DNA from: Palleniella intestinalis
GTDB taxonomy: Bacteria > Bacteroidota > Bacteroidia > Bacteroidales > Bacteroidaceae
Reading direction: 5' to 3'
Length of the DNA stretch: 64,000 nucleotides
Assembly (NCBI RefSeq): GCF_013166595.1
Contig: NZ_JABKKG010000002.1
Span: forward strand, 186,001-250,000
The first letter of the stretch is position 1, and every line of letters begins with the position of its first letter. The translations under genes and the position numbers were made by a program. Positions 34,781 to 44,700 of this stretch are shown in pieces. The notes beneath the pieces are model-generated. The model worked only from the letters and a program-made list of their open reading frames with translations, made no database searches and was not told where the DNA came from.

Positions 34781-34836
34781 TCGCATACAGCAACAGGATT
34801 TCGCTGCAAAGTGTGGCGGAGCCACATCTTATGCGA
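34781..34836 (+). other. Three-way-junction-like element in a 430-base gap
   Basis: Arms TCGCATA (34781-34787) and TATGCGA (34830-34836) close two inner hairpins, CAGC/GCTG (34788-34791 with 34803-34806) and GTGTGGC/GCCACAT (34811-34817 with 34821-34827, one G-U-type pair). The rest of 34688-35117 has no gene, only the inverted repeats listed next. Strand and function are unknown. Confidence 0.45.
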
Positions 34837-34920
34837 AACACTTCATATGAAAATTTGATTTCACAACAACTTGTAGAGTTTTAAGACACCAATAATTTCT
34901 GATAATATAAAGACAGAACA

Positions 34921-34994
34921 AGCCGGCAGATATATTTTGTGGGATATTGTAATGACAGTATCGTTATAATGTTTCTGAAATTTATCTGCCGGCT
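34921..34994 (+). terminator. Inverted repeat with T run
   Basis: Perfect 12-bp arms AGCCGGCAGATA and TATCTGCCGGCT, 50 bases apart, are followed on the plus strand by TTTTTG. It lies 230 bases past deoD, so it is either a late terminator or the end of an unannotated small transcript. Confidence 0.5.
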
Positions 34995-35043
34995 TTTTGT
35001 ATACAGATTTGACATAACCGGTTGTCGAATAGTATTAAAAGAA

Positions 35044-35084
35044 CAATGCCACCAAATGGAAATTATACCCATTTGGTGGCATTG
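35044..35084 (-). terminator. Terminator after the beta-galactosidase gene
   Basis: Perfect 16-bp arms (CAATGCCACCAAATGG with CCATTTGGTGGCATTG) flank a 9-base loop; on the minus strand TTCTTTT follows. It sits 34 bases past the stop of the GH2 gene. Confidence 0.75.
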
Positions 35085-35117
35085 CACACGTATGTCCACA
35101 AACGATTCTTTCCCGAA

Positions 35118-37574
35118 TCAGTTCACAGGAACGCTGACAGTTGCTGATTTGACGCCGCTTGCCTTCGCAGTGAACTTCACTGTTCCAGCCTTGTTGCCGG
35201 AACGCACGATAGCAGTGGCAGCACCGCTGAAGAGTTTCATCTCCGGCTTGTGGAACGGCAGCAGACATTTCGCATCACCGTTTGCTGTCGCCTCAAATGC
35301 TCCGCAGCCCTCGACAGAGAACTTCACAAAACGCTCATCGGTAGGAACGATATTGCCGTCCTTGTCGGCCACCTGCACTGTGACATACAGCAAGTCCTCG
35401 CCATCGGCAGCCAATGATTTGCGGTTTGTGGTAAGCACGATGTGGTGAGGCTTGCCTGCTGTCCGCATTGTTTTCTCTGCCGCCTTGCGTCCCTCTTTGT
35501 CGTACGCCACAACCTTCACTTCTCCCGGAGTATAGACCGTCTCCATCCACATCAGACGGTAACGGTTCTGCCATGTGGAGTTGTTCTTTTCCCTCACGCC
35601 CTGGCTCTTTCCGTTGATGAAAAGTTCAGCCTTAGGATAACTGGTGTAGACCATTATCGGAGTGACTTCACCCTCACGTCCTTTCCAATTCCAATGAGGA
35701 AGGATGTGGAGTGTGTTGTCCTTCTTGTTCCATTGTGAGCGATAGAGATAATAACGGTCCTTTGGCAGTGAAGCAAGGTCAATCATTCCGAACATAGAAC
35801 TATGGTTAGGCCATGCGTCCGTGTCATAAGGAGAAGGCTCACCAAGGTAGTCGAAGCCTGTCCAGACAAACTGTCCGAGCACCCAATCGTGGTCATCGTC
35901 GCGCGCAAAGTCTATGTCGGGAATGTTCGACCATGAGCAAGTTTCATTGTCATAGCTTGAACATTGGTTGTCAGGATGTGTCTCAGTGTGGCGGGCATTA
36001 GCCCCCGGCATCACCAAAGGGAAGTGGTAAACGCCGCGAGAGGACACCGTTGAGGCTGTCTCCGAGCCAAGAACCATCTGCTGCGGCATGCGTCTGTAGA
36101 TGTCCTCATAGAACTGTGGCTTGTAGTTGAAAGACGGAATGTCAAGCGCAGCAGCAAAACCATTGTCGAGGACAGACCTTATCTGGTCCATGCCGCAAGT
36201 CACAGGGCGTGTCGGGTCAAGCTTGTGGACAAGGTTCTGAAGCATCACCAACTCATTCATTCCCACCGGTCCCCACTGTGAAGGCACCTCATTGCCTATC
36301 GACCACATGACTACGGAAGGGTGGTTGCGGTACTGTTCCACCATGTTTGTGATGTCACGTTCCGCCCATTCGTTGAACACTGCGCCATAGCCGTTAGGCG
36401 ATTTCGGACGGAATCCCCAATCGTCAAACGGCTCAATCATGAGCATCATGCCCATCTCGTCACACAGTTCCACAAGTTCAGGGGCAGGCATATTGTGCGA
36501 AGTGCGTATGGCATTGACACCAATATCCTGCAACATCTCTATCTGATGACGCAAAGCCGACTTGTTGACCGCTGCTCCCAAAGGGCCGAGGTCATGATGA
36601 TTGTTCACTCCCTTGAACTTAGTATGCTCGCCATTGAGGAAGAAACCTTTTGCAGGGATATAATCTATATTCCTGATACCGAAGCGAGTATCGTAGGTAT
36701 CGACAATCTTTCCGCCTACCGAAAGAGTAGTGCGGGCAGTGTAGAGTGCAGGACTTTCCGTTCCCCAAAGCATCGGTTTCTCCACAAGAAAGTTTTGTGC
36801 GAAGTCCTGTCCGCGTGCTATATAGGTGGAAGAGTCTGATGCCACCTCTTTTCCGTCAGGAGAGATGATGACTGTTTTCACACCGACAGCGTCGCCATAA
36901 GGCCATTTCTTGAATTGGCGTGTGCCTTCAATCTTCATGCGAAGGCTGACAGTTGCATAATCATTGCACACTTTCGGTGTGGTGACATAAGTGCCCCAGG
37001 TTGGAATATGAACCTTGTCTGTCGTGACAACATGCACATTGCGGTAGATTCCCGCTCCCGGATACCAGCGTGACTGACCGTCCTTGTTCTCGCAGGAAAC
37101 CTCCAGTTGGTTGCTGCCAGGCTTCACTGTGCCGTCGACAGTGCAATAGAAAGAGTTGTAGCCGTAAGGCCAGGACGCCACATCCTTGCCGTTCAGCTTC
37201 ACCCGGGCATTGCTCATGACACCGTCAAAGACAAGTGTGACAGTCTTGCCTGCGGTGTCCGGAACCTCAAAACTCGTGCGATAGACACCTTTCCCGATAA
37301 AAGGCAGGCCGCCCGTCCTGCCGGTTTTCTCGGTAGCCTCCTTCTCTCCGTTCTGCTCAACGGCAACGACTTGCAGGTCGTTCTTGCGGTCAAAAGGGCC
37401 GTAAATCGCCCAATCGTGGGGCACGGAGACTGTTTCCGCACTTTTGGCATTGAACACTTCCCCTTTCGAGAACTGCCAATTCTTCTTCAATGTCTGCACA
37501 CTGCGCTGCGCATAGGCAGTCTCGCTGCAGCAGAAAGCTGTCAAGACTGACAGCATAATTATTTTTGAATCCAT
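35118..37574 (-). CDS. Secreted GH2 beta-galactosidase
   Basis: The product has 818 residues from ATG 37574 (MDSKIIMLSVL), with a signal peptide ending AYA-Q. The GH2 order is sugar-binding domain (about 30-170), immunoglobulin-like domain (about 175-280), TIM barrel (about 285-590) with acid/base Glu in WSIGNEVPSQW and nucleophile Glu in VLGSETAS, then a DUF4982-like domain (KAELFINGKSQG) and a terminal Ig-like domain. It lies 16 bases downstream of a GH53 galactanase, so it should trim beta-1,4-galactan oligosaccharides to galactose. Upstream in-frame ATGs to 37712 would run into the GH53 gene and are rejected. Confidence 0.88.
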   Translation of the reverse strand: MDSKIIMLSVLTAFCCSETAYAQRSVQTLKKNWQFSKGEVFNAKSAETVSVPHDWAIYGPFDRKNDLQVVAVEQNGEKEATEKTGRTGGLPFIGKGVYRTSFEVPDTAGKTVTLVFDGVMSNARVKLNGKDVASWPYGYNSFYCTVDGTVKPGSNQLEVSCENKDGQSRWYPGAGIYRNVHVVTTDKVHIPTWGTYVTTPKVCNDYATVSLRMKIEGTRQFKKWPYGDAVGVKTVIISPDGKEVASDSSTYIARGQDFAQNFLVEKPMLWGTESPALYTARTTLSVGGKIVDTYDTRFGIRNIDYIPAKGFFLNGEHTKFKGVNNHHDLGPLGAAVNKSALRHQIEMLQDIGVNAIRTSHNMPAPELVELCDEMGMMLMIEPFDDWGFRPKSPNGYGAVFNEWAERDITNMVEQYRNHPSVVMWSIGNEVPSQWGPVGMNELVMLQNLVHKLDPTRPVTCGMDQIRSVLDNGFAAALDIPSFNYKPQFYEDIYRRMPQQMVLGSETASTVSSRGVYHFPLVMPGANARHTETHPDNQCSSYDNETCSWSNIPDIDFARDDDHDWVLGQFVWTGFDYLGEPSPYDTDAWPNHSSMFGMIDLASLPKDRYYLYRSQWNKKDNTLHILPHWNWKGREGEVTPIMVYTSYPKAELFINGKSQGVREKNNSTWQNRYRLMWMETVYTPGEVKVVAYDKEGRKAAEKTMRTAGKPHHIVLTTNRKSLAADGEDLLYVTVQVADKDGNIVPTDERFVKFSVEGCGAFEATANGDAKCLLPFHKPEMKLFSGAATAIVRSGNKAGTVKFTAKASGVKSATVSVPVN

Positions 37575-37590
37575 ATCTATTAAATGTTTT

Positions 37591-38868
37591 TTATCGGTTA
37601 ATCTTTTTTCTGTCCTTTGAAATGAGCAGTCCCGGCGTGGACGCATCAACATGTTGCCCATGCAGGTTATACCACCTGATGGCTTCATTGTTGCCTTTTT
37701 TAGTAATGCCATCTATCCCCGTCCCACTGCTACCATACGAACATAGCGTATGGAATGCTGACGATGCGCGACCGGTTGTTGGGTCAAAAAGCGAAGCATT
37801 GTACCACCCTGAAAGATTTGTATTGTAAGGATTGTACTCCATCCACCACCAAAGCAAACCGTTGACAGACTTATGCTTCTCCACAGTTGCAACCAAGTCT
37901 TGCGTGAATTTCATCTGACCGGCGTCAGAGATAGGCCAAATCGACGTGTGGTCAATAATATCATTATATGGAACCTGCCATTTCAGACCATATCCGGTCT
38001 CCACTATCATTATATTCTTTGCAGTGAATTCCGTCTCAAGAGCCGTAAGAGCCTTGTCCAACTGTGTCATGTCACCATGCCAAAAAGGGTAATAGCTGAG
38101 TCCGATGACATCATAATCTACGTTCATTTCCTGCATCTTACGGTAGAAATTTGTCATCACGTCAATCTGCAAAACTCTCTCAGTGTGCAAGACAATCTTT
38201 GCCGAAGGGACAACTTCGCGGCACGCTTCTATGGCACGGGAAAGGAGCTTGCCGAAGCGGTCCCAGTTGGCATTGCTGCCCATAAACGCCTTTTTAGGAG
38301 ATGTAGTGCCAAGTTTGCCCCACAGCATACCATAGCTTATTTCGTTACCCGGCTGAATAAAAGCCGGAGTAACACCGGCTTCCTTCAGTGTGAGCAGTGA
38401 CTCTTTGGTGTATTCATAAATCTTGTCACAAAGTTGTTCATCATTCATATTCTCCCATTCTATAGGAATCCATTGCTTTGCCGGGTCTGCCCATGTGTCG
38501 GAATAATGGAAGTCAAGCATCAGGCGGTGTCCTGCATTGACGATGTCCTGACACAACGGCAGAACAAAACCTATGTCTTGGCACGCATTCGAATCGTACC
38601 TCGTATCTGCATTATTATCATTTGCATGAAGCTCCTTATATTTTTTAGGGTTTACGAAAAGACGCACACGCATCGTATTCATACCCTCTTCATGACACCA
38701 CGGCAGGAAATCCACAACGGCACTCCCTTCATGGTCAAAGTATTTTGCCCCGGCATTCACATAATCAGGGAGGAGGGATATGTCCCCACCCACATAACGT
38801 TCCTGAGCTTGTACAGACGTTGCCACGAAGAGCAGCCCTGCCAAGAGTTTCTTAATGGACATTCTCAT
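37591..38868 (-). CDS. GH53 arabinogalactan endo-beta-1,4-galactanase
   Basis: The product has 425 residues from ATG 38868 with a signal peptide (cleavage after VQA). The TIM barrel shows the acid/base Glu in FIQPGNEISYGMLW and the nucleophile Glu in IMIVETGYGL, both typical of GH53, which cuts beta-1,4-galactan side chains of pectin. It ends in a short tail (IRWYNLHGQHV ... GLLISKD) like the one on the pectate lyase. It is the first gene of a two-gene operon with the GH2 enzyme. Confidence 0.93.
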   Translation of the reverse strand: MRMSIKKLLAGLLFVATSVQAQERYVGGDISLLPDYVNAGAKYFDHEGSAVVDFLPWCHEEGMNTMRVRLFVNPKKYKELHANDNNADTRYDSNACQDIGFVLPLCQDIVNAGHRLMLDFHYSDTWADPAKQWIPIEWENMNDEQLCDKIYEYTKESLLTLKEAGVTPAFIQPGNEISYGMLWGKLGTTSPKKAFMGSNANWDRFGKLLSRAIEACREVVPSAKIVLHTERVLQIDVMTNFYRKMQEMNVDYDVIGLSYYPFWHGDMTQLDKALTALETEFTAKNIMIVETGYGLKWQVPYNDIIDHTSIWPISDAGQMKFTQDLVATVEKHKSVNGLLWWWMEYNPYNTNLSGWYNASLFDPTTGRASSAFHTLCSYGSSGTGIDGITKKGNNEAIRWYNLHGQHVDASTPGLLISKDRKKINR

Positions 38869-38977
38869 TGTCTTATCTTTAATTATAAAGCAAAATCTCC
38901 AACACAAAAAACATGATTGGCAATCTTACTTTTCGCTTTTCTTTATACAGTTTTGTTATGATCAGGTAAATATTTTA

Positions 38978-39008
38978 CAAATATAGCAATTATTTGGAAC
39001 ATTACAAA
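38978..39008 (-). promoter_or_regulatory. Promoter of the galactan operon
   Basis: On the minus strand the -7 box is TATATTTG (38978-38985) and the -33 box TTTG (39005-39008), 19 bases apart. The leader of about 100 bases before ATG 38868 has no clear hairpin. The gap 38869-39179 otherwise holds only the tRNA terminator. Confidence 0.7.
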
Positions 39009-39146
39009 ACAAATCCAAGAAAAAGATTACTATTCACACTTCTTGCCTCGCAGAAATGCCTTTATAAAGCAAAAAAACGATATATTCATGTCCTTGTTTG
39101 GGACAAAAACATCACAACCTCAACCTAACCAAACATGTATATACAA

Positions 39147-39175
39147 AAAAAGCAAACCGAAATGGTTTGCTTTCC
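39147..39175 (-). terminator. Initiator tRNA terminator
   Basis: AAAGCAAACC and GGTTTGCTTT form a 10-bp stem with a 5-base loop, followed by T on the minus strand, five bases past the tRNA. Confidence 0.85.
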
Positions 39176-39179
39176 TTAG

Positions 39180-39252
39180 TTGCGGAGGCCCGACTCGAAC
39201 GAACGACCTCCAGGTTATGAGCCTGGCGAGCTACCAACTGCTCCACTCCGCG
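39180..39252 (-). tRNA. Initiator tRNA-Met (CAU)
   Basis: The 73-nt cloverleaf has anticodon loop CTCATAA and a C1-A72 mismatch, the mark of bacterial initiator tRNA. The anticodon stem is CCAGG/CCTGG, so one of the three usual G-C pairs (29-41) is A-U. The T stem GTTCG/CGGGC has two G-U pairs. CCA is not encoded. Confidence 0.93.
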
Positions 39253-39293
39253 ATATAGATTCTGAAAACCATCGATAACGTTGATGTTAACAT

Positions 39294-39343
39294 TGTTTTC
39301 AAAAGCGAGTGCAAAGGTACACATTTTTTGTGAACTATGCAAA
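39294..39343 (-). promoter_or_regulatory. Initiator tRNA promoter and precursor leader
   Basis: The -7 box TACCTTTG (39312-39319) and -33 TTTG (39340-39343) are 20 bases apart on the minus strand. The precursor leader GCACTCGCTTTTGAAAAC is the same as for tRNA-Lys. Confidence 0.75.
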
Positions 39344-39410
39344 TATTTTTCCAATTATTTTCTACAAAAAGTCAAAAAGGCTTATTATGCTGCATATTTT
39401 CAGGCAATAA

Positions 39411-39442
39411 TTTGGCTATATGGAATAAAATTTCTACTTTTG
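39411..39442 (+). promoter_or_regulatory. Promoter of the TetR gene
   Basis: TTTG at 39411-39414 and TACTTTTG at 39435-39442 are 20 bases apart, about 60 bases before the ATG at 39503. Confidence 0.75.
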
Positions 39443-39502
39443 CACAGAATTGAGTGATGTGCAATAAATATTAACTTGCAAGCACCTATACCTATTTATT
39501 AT

Positions 39503-40096
39503 ATGTCAGTATCAAAAACAAGACAGCATTTTGTTAATGTCGCGCGGCAGCTTTTCGCCAAGAATGGTCTTGGGAACACGACCATGAACGACATAGCCCT
39601 TGAAGCAGGAAAGGGGCGCAGGACTCTGTACACTTATTTTGAGAGCAAGGAGGAGGTTTACTCCGCCGTCATTGAGTATGAGTTGGAGCGTCTTTCTGAG
39701 CAGCTTGACCAAGTTGCGGAAAAAAGGATGCGCCCTCAGGAGAAGATTATAGAGCTGATTTACACCCATCTTCACATGATACGTGAGACAGTTGTCCGCA
39801 ACGGCAATCTTCGTGCAGAGTTCTTCCGCAACATTTGGATGGTGGAGAAAGTCAGGAAGAATTTTGATGATGACGAGATAGAATTGTTCCGCAAGGTCTA
39901 TGCAGCCGGAAAGGAAGCCGGAGAGTTTGAAATAGACGATGTCGAACTGACAGCAGCCATAACACATTATTGCATCAAAGGACTTGAGGTTCCATACATT
40001 TACGGACGTTTGGGAAAAGGTGTCACAGACATCAGCACCCGTCCGCTTGTGGCAAAATTTGTATATGGAGCATTAGGCAAGAGCAAAGAATTTTAG
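39503..40096 (+). CDS. TetR/AcrR-family regulator
   Basis: The product has 197 residues from ATG 39503 (MSVSKTRQHFVNVARQLF). The N-terminal helix-turn-helix is typical (NTTMNDIALEAGKGRRTLYTYFESKEEVY, about residues 25-53); the C-terminal helical ligand domain is unlike any named regulator I know. fabG follows 61 bases later on the same strand, so it may tie fatty-acid elongation to a lipid signal; this is inference. Confidence 0.88.
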   Translation: MSVSKTRQHFVNVARQLFAKNGLGNTTMNDIALEAGKGRRTLYTYFESKEEVYSAVIEYELERLSEQLDQVAEKRMRPQEKIIELIYTHLHMIRETVVRNGNLRAEFFRNIWMVEKVRKNFDDDEIELFRKVYAAGKEAGEFEIDDVELTAAITHYCIKGLEVPYIYGRLGKGVTDISTRPLVAKFVYGALGKSKEF

Positions 40097-40157
40097 AATT
40101 AAAAGACAAATAGTTCGAAGAACGAAACTAAAAATATTAAAAACACAACAATTTATT

Positions 40158-40916
40158 ATGGGATTATTATCAGGAAAGACAGCCCTCATCACAGGTGCTG
40201 CGCGCGGTATCGGCAAAGCCATCGCGCTTAAGTTTGCAGAAGAAGGAGCAAACATCGCATTTACAGACCTCGTACTTAACGACGACATGGCAGCCGGACT
40301 TGAAGCCACACGCAAAGAAATCGAGGCTGTTGGTGTAAAGTGCAATGCTTATGCCGGCAATGCTGCTGACTTTGAGGAGACAGAGGCTCTCGTCAAGAAG
40401 GTAAAGGAAGAGATGGGCTCAATTGATATTCTTGTCAACAATGCCGGCATCACCAAGGACGGTCTTATGCTCCGCATGACAGAGGCTCAGTGGGATGCTG
40501 TCATCAATGTGAACCTGAAGTCCGCGTTCAATTTCATCCATGCCTGCACCCCAATCATGATGCGTCAGAAGGGCGGTTCTATCATCAACATGGCTTCTGT
40601 CGTAGGTGTTCACGGTAACGCAGGACAGTGCAACTATGCTGCATCAAAGGCCGGTCTTATAGCCCTTGCAAAGTCTATCGCACAGGAAATGGGTGCAAAG
40701 GGTATTCGTGCCAATGCCATTGCTCCGGGCTTCATCGAGACAGCAATGACAGCACAGCTGCCTGACGAGGTTCGCAAGGAATGGGCTAAGAAGATTCCTC
40801 TCCGCCGTGCGGGACAGGTTGACGACATCGCAAACACAGCTGTCTATCTTGCTTCCGACCTCTCAAGCTATGTCAGCGGACAGGTTATCCAGGTTGACGG
40901 TGGCATGAACATGTAA
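40158..40916 (+). CDS. fabG: 3-oxoacyl-[acyl-carrier-protein] reductase
   Basis: The 252-residue SDR has the cofactor motif ITGAARGIGKA, NNAG, the catalytic Ser (MASVVG) and the YAASKAG Tyr/Lys pair, and the PGFIETAMT loop. These fit FabG, which reduces 3-oxoacyl-ACP with NADPH in each round of fatty acid elongation. The stop TAA overlaps the next gene's ATG (TAATG at 40914-40918). Confidence 0.9.
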   Translation: MGLLSGKTALITGAARGIGKAIALKFAEEGANIAFTDLVLNDDMAAGLEATRKEIEAVGVKCNAYAGNAADFEETEALVKKVKEEMGSIDILVNNAGITKDGLMLRMTEAQWDAVINVNLKSAFNFIHACTPIMMRQKGGSIINMASVVGVHGNAGQCNYAASKAGLIALAKSIAQEMGAKGIRANAIAPGFIETAMTAQLPDEVRKEWAKKIPLRRAGQVDDIANTAVYLASDLSSYVSGQVIQVDGGMNM

Positions 40917-41626
40917 TGCGTGTAGTATACGAAGACAACCACATCATTGTGGTATATAAAGAAAGTGGGGAGATTGTCCAGGGCGATAAGACCGGCGATG
41001 TTCCCCTTTCGGATATTGTCAAAGGATATATCAAGGAGAAGTACCAAAAGCCGGGAAATGTTTTTCTCGGCGTGGTACATCGCCTTGACCGTCCTGTTTA
41101 TGGCCTTGTCCTCTTTGCACGCACGTCAAAAGCCCTTCCGCGCCTTAACAAGATGTTCCAAAACAAAGAAGGCGAGGAAGGAGTAAAAAAGACCTATTGG
41201 GCTATTGTGCCTAAAGCGGAGGAAAAGAAAAGCAAGAACGCAGAGGTTTTGCCTGATGGTTTCACGCGGCTTACCCATTGGCTGTCAAGGAACGAAAAGC
41301 AAAACAAAAGCTACGCCTATGACAGCGAGAGGCATGACACGAAGAAAGCCATTCTCGAATATAAAATCATCGGCAGTTCCGACAGATACCAGTTGGTGGA
41401 GATACGACTGCTTACAGGACGCCACCACCAAATCAGATGCCAACTTGCGAAAATAGGTCTTCCTATAAAAGGAGACTTGAAATATGGCGCACCGCGCTCT
41501 AACCCCAACGGCAGCATATCATTGCTAAGCCGCAAAATGGAATTCATACACCCTGTATCGAAAGAGCCTATCTCTATCACCGCTCCTTTGCCTGACGACA
41601 AACTATGGAAGGCAGTAGAGCCGTAA
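40916..41626 (+). CDS. RluA-family pseudouridine synthase
   Basis: The 236-residue protein is a single-domain RluA-type enzyme with the catalytic Asp motif HRLDRPVYGLVLFARTSKA and the LLTGRHHQIR motif. No S4 domain precedes it. It modifies uridines in rRNA or tRNA; which position cannot be told from sequence. Its ATG overlaps the fabG stop, so the two are co-translated. Confidence 0.88.
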   Translation: MRVVYEDNHIIVVYKESGEIVQGDKTGDVPLSDIVKGYIKEKYQKPGNVFLGVVHRLDRPVYGLVLFARTSKALPRLNKMFQNKEGEEGVKKTYWAIVPKAEEKKSKNAEVLPDGFTRLTHWLSRNEKQNKSYAYDSERHDTKKAILEYKIIGSSDRYQLVEIRLLTGRHHQIRCQLAKIGLPIKGDLKYGAPRSNPNGSISLLSRKMEFIHPVSKEPISITAPLPDDKLWKAVEP

Positions 41627-41654
41627 AACAGGATTTAGTAATAACATACAATAA

Positions 41655-41729
41655 AAGCAAATGGGCAAATCTGCATGATAGAAGAATTTTTCGTTTGCCT
41701 ATATCAAAAACAGCTTTGCCCATTTGCTT
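41655..41729 (+). promoter_or_regulatory. Long inverted repeat between the pseudouridine synthase gene and tamB
   Basis: Perfect 15-bp arms AAGCAAATGGGCAAA and TTTGCCCATTTGCTT enclose 45 bases. It lies in the only gap of the operon, 30 bases before the tamB start, and could end transcription or act as an mRNA processing or attenuation element. Confidence 0.55.
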
Positions 41730-41758
41730 GACCAACGTAATAAAACAAGGTATCAGTT

Positions 41759-44700
41759 TTGAGAAAATCATTCTATTGGCTGATTGGCATTGCAGCATCA
41801 CCATTCGTTATATTTCTACTACTGACATTGCTGCTTTATTGTCCTCCTGTCCAAAAGTGGGCGGTAGGCATAGCTACTGAGTATGCGTCTGACGCCACCG
41901 ACATGGAAATATCCATTGAAGATGTACGGTTGCGTTTTCCTTTGGACCTCAAACTCAATGGGGTAAGAGCCCTGCATAGGAATGACTCTCTGCCACAAGT
42001 GAAAGACACACTTATTGACGCACAGGGAATACTATGCGACATACAGTTACGTCCATTGTTCGATGGAAAAATAGAGGTTGATGCCCTGCAATTTGACAAT
42101 GTCACACTCAACACTAATGGATTCATCTCCGACTGCCGCGTGAAGGGCAAAGTCGGAAGAATGCATGTAACCTCCCATGGCATAGACCTTAAGAATGATT
42201 CTGTCCTTATAAACAAAGCACGGATGACAGGTGCCGACCTTGACATCTGCCTCTCGGACACAGCGAAAGAGGACACCACAAAATCAGAAACACCTTGGCT
42301 TGTAAAAGTAAAATCCCTTGACATTGCCAAATCAAAGGTAAAAGTGCATCTTCCCGGTGACACACTGAACATCACTGCCGGAATAGGTGCCTTCAACATC
42401 AAAGACGGAGCATTCGACCTGAAGAATTCCGAATACAAACTTGCTTCTGCCACACTTGCTGACAGCAAATTACAGTATGACAACAGATTTGAGACAAAGG
42501 TTAAAGGACTTGACTACAATCATATTGACATAAGCAAACTTAACATAAGCATTGCTAATCTGTTATTCAAACAAAACGAAAAAGACTATAACCTTGCACT
42601 GCTTGTAAGAGACAGCCACCTTTATGAGAAATCAGGACTGACAATCAAGTCGTTAAAAGGGAAAATCAGCCTTGACACAACCGCTGTCCACATCAACGAT
42701 TTGGCACTCACGACTCCCTACTCTACAATAACAGGAAACACCGACTTTGATTTTACAACCTTCAACACATCAAACCCAGGAAAGACAAGTGCATGCCTTG
42801 ACGCATCACTCGGAAAGGAAGATGTGATGATATTTGCTGCAGCATATCTTCCTAAAGACATCAAGCGCCTGTGGCCGACAAAACCGGCAACTGTCAAAGG
42901 TTGCATCGATGGTAATATGAAGCGCATGGAGATTAATGACATTGTCGTCAATATTCCGACATTGATGTCCGGAACATTGACGGGCACTCTCCGCAACCTT
43001 GATAATACAGACAAACTTTCCGCCAAAGCCAGTCTGAAAGTCCAAGCACCAGGCAACAATGGCAGCATTGCCGGCACTGTCGCTTACGACATGCGCAGCG
43101 AGGCATATAGTGCAAACCTTGACATCCGCAGACTCAACCTTAACAAATACCTGCCAAAGCACGGGCTTGGCAGGATGTCAGGCACAGTACGCATCAACGG
43201 AAACGGTACAGACATATATTCCAAAAGAACCAAAATCAATGCCATGGCTAAGATTCATGGCTTCCGCTATGGGCAATACGACCTGGGCGGAGCCTCTGCG
43301 TCCATGTCCTTAAAGAATGGCATAGCACATGCTGAGATACACACACCATCTGAAATACTCAACACAGACCTTGTCCTTGACGCACAAATGATTAAGAAGG
43401 GCGTAAAGGGCAATATCGCCGGCGAGGTGAAGAACATAGACATGTATGCCTTACGCCTTGTTGACACTCCATTGTCAACATCGATGAAGGCTTCCCTTGC
43501 TCTCTCAAGTGACATGAAGGACAACCATGCCATCAACGGAACTATATACAATTTCACACTGAAAGACTCTGCCAAGGTACACTATGCCTACAACATAAAC
43601 CTCGACGCATTTACCCGACGTGACACAACACATACCCATTTTGACTGCGGGGACCTTATATTCAAGACTGATTTCAGCCTTGGATACAAGAAACTCATGA
43701 ATCTCGGCAATGCCCTTGCCAACGAAGTGAAATCACAAATCAGCAACCGTGTCATTGACGAAATAGCATTACGCAGCAAACTCCCAAAAGGCAGACTATA
43801 TGCAAGAGCAGACAAAGACAATCCTATCGCACGCATGCTCAATGGGCTTGGCTATTCTTTCGCCTCTGTTTACGCAGACATGGATATGTGCCCTATAAAA
43901 GGCATAAACGGAGAAATGCAGCTTGACACACTTATCGTTGGTGGCATGCAACTTGACGACATACACCTTGAACTGCAGTCCGAGCAAGACAAAATGGACT
44001 ACAAGCTCATTGTACAAAACGGCAAAGACAATCCACAATATTCATTCAAGGCTGACACTCATGGTGCCTTGCGTCCGAACAGCCTGACACTGTCAATGGC
44101 TCTTGACGACAAAGCCAGCAGAAGAGGACTTGACATAGGGCTCTCTGCAATGATGACAGAAGATGGCATCAAAGTTGCCATTGACAGTGACGAGCCAATA
44201 CTTGGATACAGAAAGTTCAAAGTCAACAAGGACAACTACATAGCTTTCAGAAATGACATGCGTGTATCTGCAAAGGTACAGTTGCATGACAACGCAAACA
44301 CAGGTATACAGATTTATACAGACGATGAGAATACGACGGCACTGCAAGACGTTACCATGTCTGTGACCAATCTCAACCTTGCTGACATCATCTCCGTCAT
44401 ACCATACATGCCGGACATCAAAGGCACTGCCAACGGTGACTACCATATCATCCTTAACAAGGAGGACATGTCTATATCTGCAAATATGGACATCCGCCAA
44501 TTCACCTATGAAGGTTACAACCTCGGCAACCTGTCTACGGAACTGGTGTATATGCCTTTGAGCGATGGTTCACACCATATAGACGGCGTGCTCTACAAAG
44601 ACAACAATGAAGTGGCTTCCGTACAAGGTGCCTACCATTTCATCAATGGCGGCGACCGCATTGATGCAGAAATAGACATGAAAGAAATGCCACTGAACCT

